From the NCBI GenBank assembly GCA_013813825.1, contig JACCRA010000411.1, forward strand, positions 1 through 6,391: a stretch of DNA of 6,391 nt, written 5' to 3'. Under the pieces are notes generated by a model. That model was given only the letters and a program-made list of their open reading frames with translations. It ran no database searches and was not told the origin of the DNA. The first letter of the stretch is position 1; the number at the start of each line of letters is the position of its first letter. Position numbers and translations under genes: made by a program. This document shows positions 5,686 through 6,391 of this stretch, piece after piece. Source of the DNA: Pyrinomonadaceae bacterium. GTDB lineage: Bacteria > Acidobacteriota > Blastocatellia > Pyrinomonadales > Pyrinomonadaceae.

Positions 5686-6391
5686 ATGTCAACTTTGCGG
5701 GAAGAGTCGCATCAGCCGGTGCGCCGGACGAAACTGGCGAACGGCACCATCGTTTTAACCGAACACATGCTGGGCTTGCGCTCAGCGACCATCGGCGTCT
5801 GGGTGCGCCGCGGCTCGCGCCACGAAACGCCCGCCTTGAACGGCATCTGCCACTTTATCGAGCACGCCGTCTTCAAAGGCACGCGCCGCCGCACCGCGCT
5901 CGACATCGCCATTGAATCCGACCGCCTCGGCGGCCACTTCGACGCCTATACCACACAGGAGATGACCGGTTTTGCCTTGAAAGTCGTGGACGCGGCGCTG
6001 CCGCAAGCCTTTGATCTGCTCGCCGACATGCTCCTCGCCCCTCGCTTCGACGCCGACGATCTCGCGCGCGAGCAGAAAGTGATTATCGAAGAGATCAAGA
6101 TGGTTGAGGATTCGCCGGAAGAGTTGTTGGGCGAACTGTTCAATTCGGCTTATTTCCCAGAGCATCCGCTGGGGCTGCCCATCGAGGGCACGCCTGCAAC
6201 AATCGCTACCTTTGATCGAGCCACAACGGCCGACTTCCATGCGCACGCTTACGCCGCGCGCAACCTCGTCATCGCCGCCGCCGGCAACGTCCATCACGAA
6301 CAACTGATCGAGCTTTGTGAGCGAGCCTTCGCCGCAGCAACGCCGACCAATGATGATCAGCAGCATTCTCAAGAAACGCCGCTCGTGCCGC
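5686..6391 (+). CDS. M16 family zinc metallopeptidase (insulinase/MPP-like), 3'-truncated by the window end
   Basis: About 235 codons of an open reading frame run off the window end. The N-terminal M16 domain is clear. RRTKLANGTIVLTEH is the usual opening strand, and GVWVRRGSRHE precedes the inverted zinc site HFIEH (H56, E59, H60), followed by AVFKGT. E135/E136 in EQKVIIEEI lies 75-76 positions after H60, matching the third zinc ligand of the HxxEH-x(~76)-E signature. YFPEHPLG (about 156-163) and ARNLVIAAAGNV (about 191-202) are further conserved family segments. All expected catalytic residues are present, so this copy should be active if complete. Such bacterial proteins are typically 400-450 or about 900 residues, and which class applies cannot be seen. 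No signal peptide is visible at the chosen start. The ATG at 5686 is preferred because it sits 12-14 residues before the conserved opening; in-frame ATGs at 5626 and 5632 are possible. No good ribosome site precedes any of them. It is divergent from the barrel-protein gene. Confidence 0.93.
   Translation, partial: MSTLREESHQPVRRTKLANGTIVLTEHMLGLRSATIGVWVRRGSRHETPALNGICHFIEHAVFKGTRRRTALDIAIESDRLGGHFDAYTTQEMTGFALKVVDAALPQAFDLLADMLLAPRFDADDLAREQKVIIEEIKMVEDSPEELLGELFNSAYFPEHPLGLPIEGTPATIATFDRATTADFHAHAYAARNLVIAAAGNVHHEQLIELCERAFAAATPTNDDQQHSQETPLVP

Noticed and set aside
5782..6372. 196-codon open frame on the minus strand
   Set aside because: It is antisense to the M16 peptidase gene, whose HxxEH motif and conserved segments are unmistakable in the plus frame.

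Overview
The window looks like a GC-rich bacterial chromosome segment, most likely from the phylum Acidobacteriota (Blastocatellia-like). That placement is inferred from gene style: a secreted protein with a carboxypeptidase-regulatory-like domain fused to an outer-membrane barrel-like region, a large PDZ / multi-pass membrane / GAF / PAS histidine kinase, and heptamer and short direct repeats between genes. No rRNA or other phylogenetic marker is present, so it is not proven.

The layout has three real genes. (1) Positions 79-3096, minus strand: a complete 1005-residue membrane sensor histidine kinase with a periplasmic PDZ domain, about ten membrane segments, GAF, PAS, HisKA and HATPase_c. 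(2) Positions 3454-5265, minus strand: a complete 603-residue exported protein with a signal peptide, a carboxypeptidase-regulatory-like domain, an acidic linker and a C-terminal beta-strand-rich region ending in Phe. It resembles a shortened, plug-less relative of acidobacterial TonB-dependent receptors. (3) Positions 5686-6391, plus strand and cut by the window edge: the N-terminal half of an M16 (insulinase/MPP-like) zinc peptidase with an intact HxxEH motif.

Genes 1 and 2 point the same way but are separated by 357 bp with its own near-upstream -10 element, so they are probably transcribed separately. Genes 2 and 3 diverge from a 420-bp region that holds promoter-like elements for both. 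No response regulator, transporter partner or other pathway gene lies next to them in view, and I see no direct sign that the three products act together. The common theme is the cell envelope: one senses at or across the membrane, one sits in the outer membrane, and one is a peptidase.

The intergenic DNA holds most of the unexplained structure: a 7-bp tandem repeat and a fold-back sequence after the kinase; a stem-loop, degenerate AT-rich repeats and a possible 20-codon ORF between genes 1 and 2; and two copies of the same short inverted repeat in the leader of gene 2. I see no CRISPR array, tRNA, rRNA, insertion sequence, phage gene or recognisable defence system. The window is mostly ordinary, and the candidates offered below are modest.
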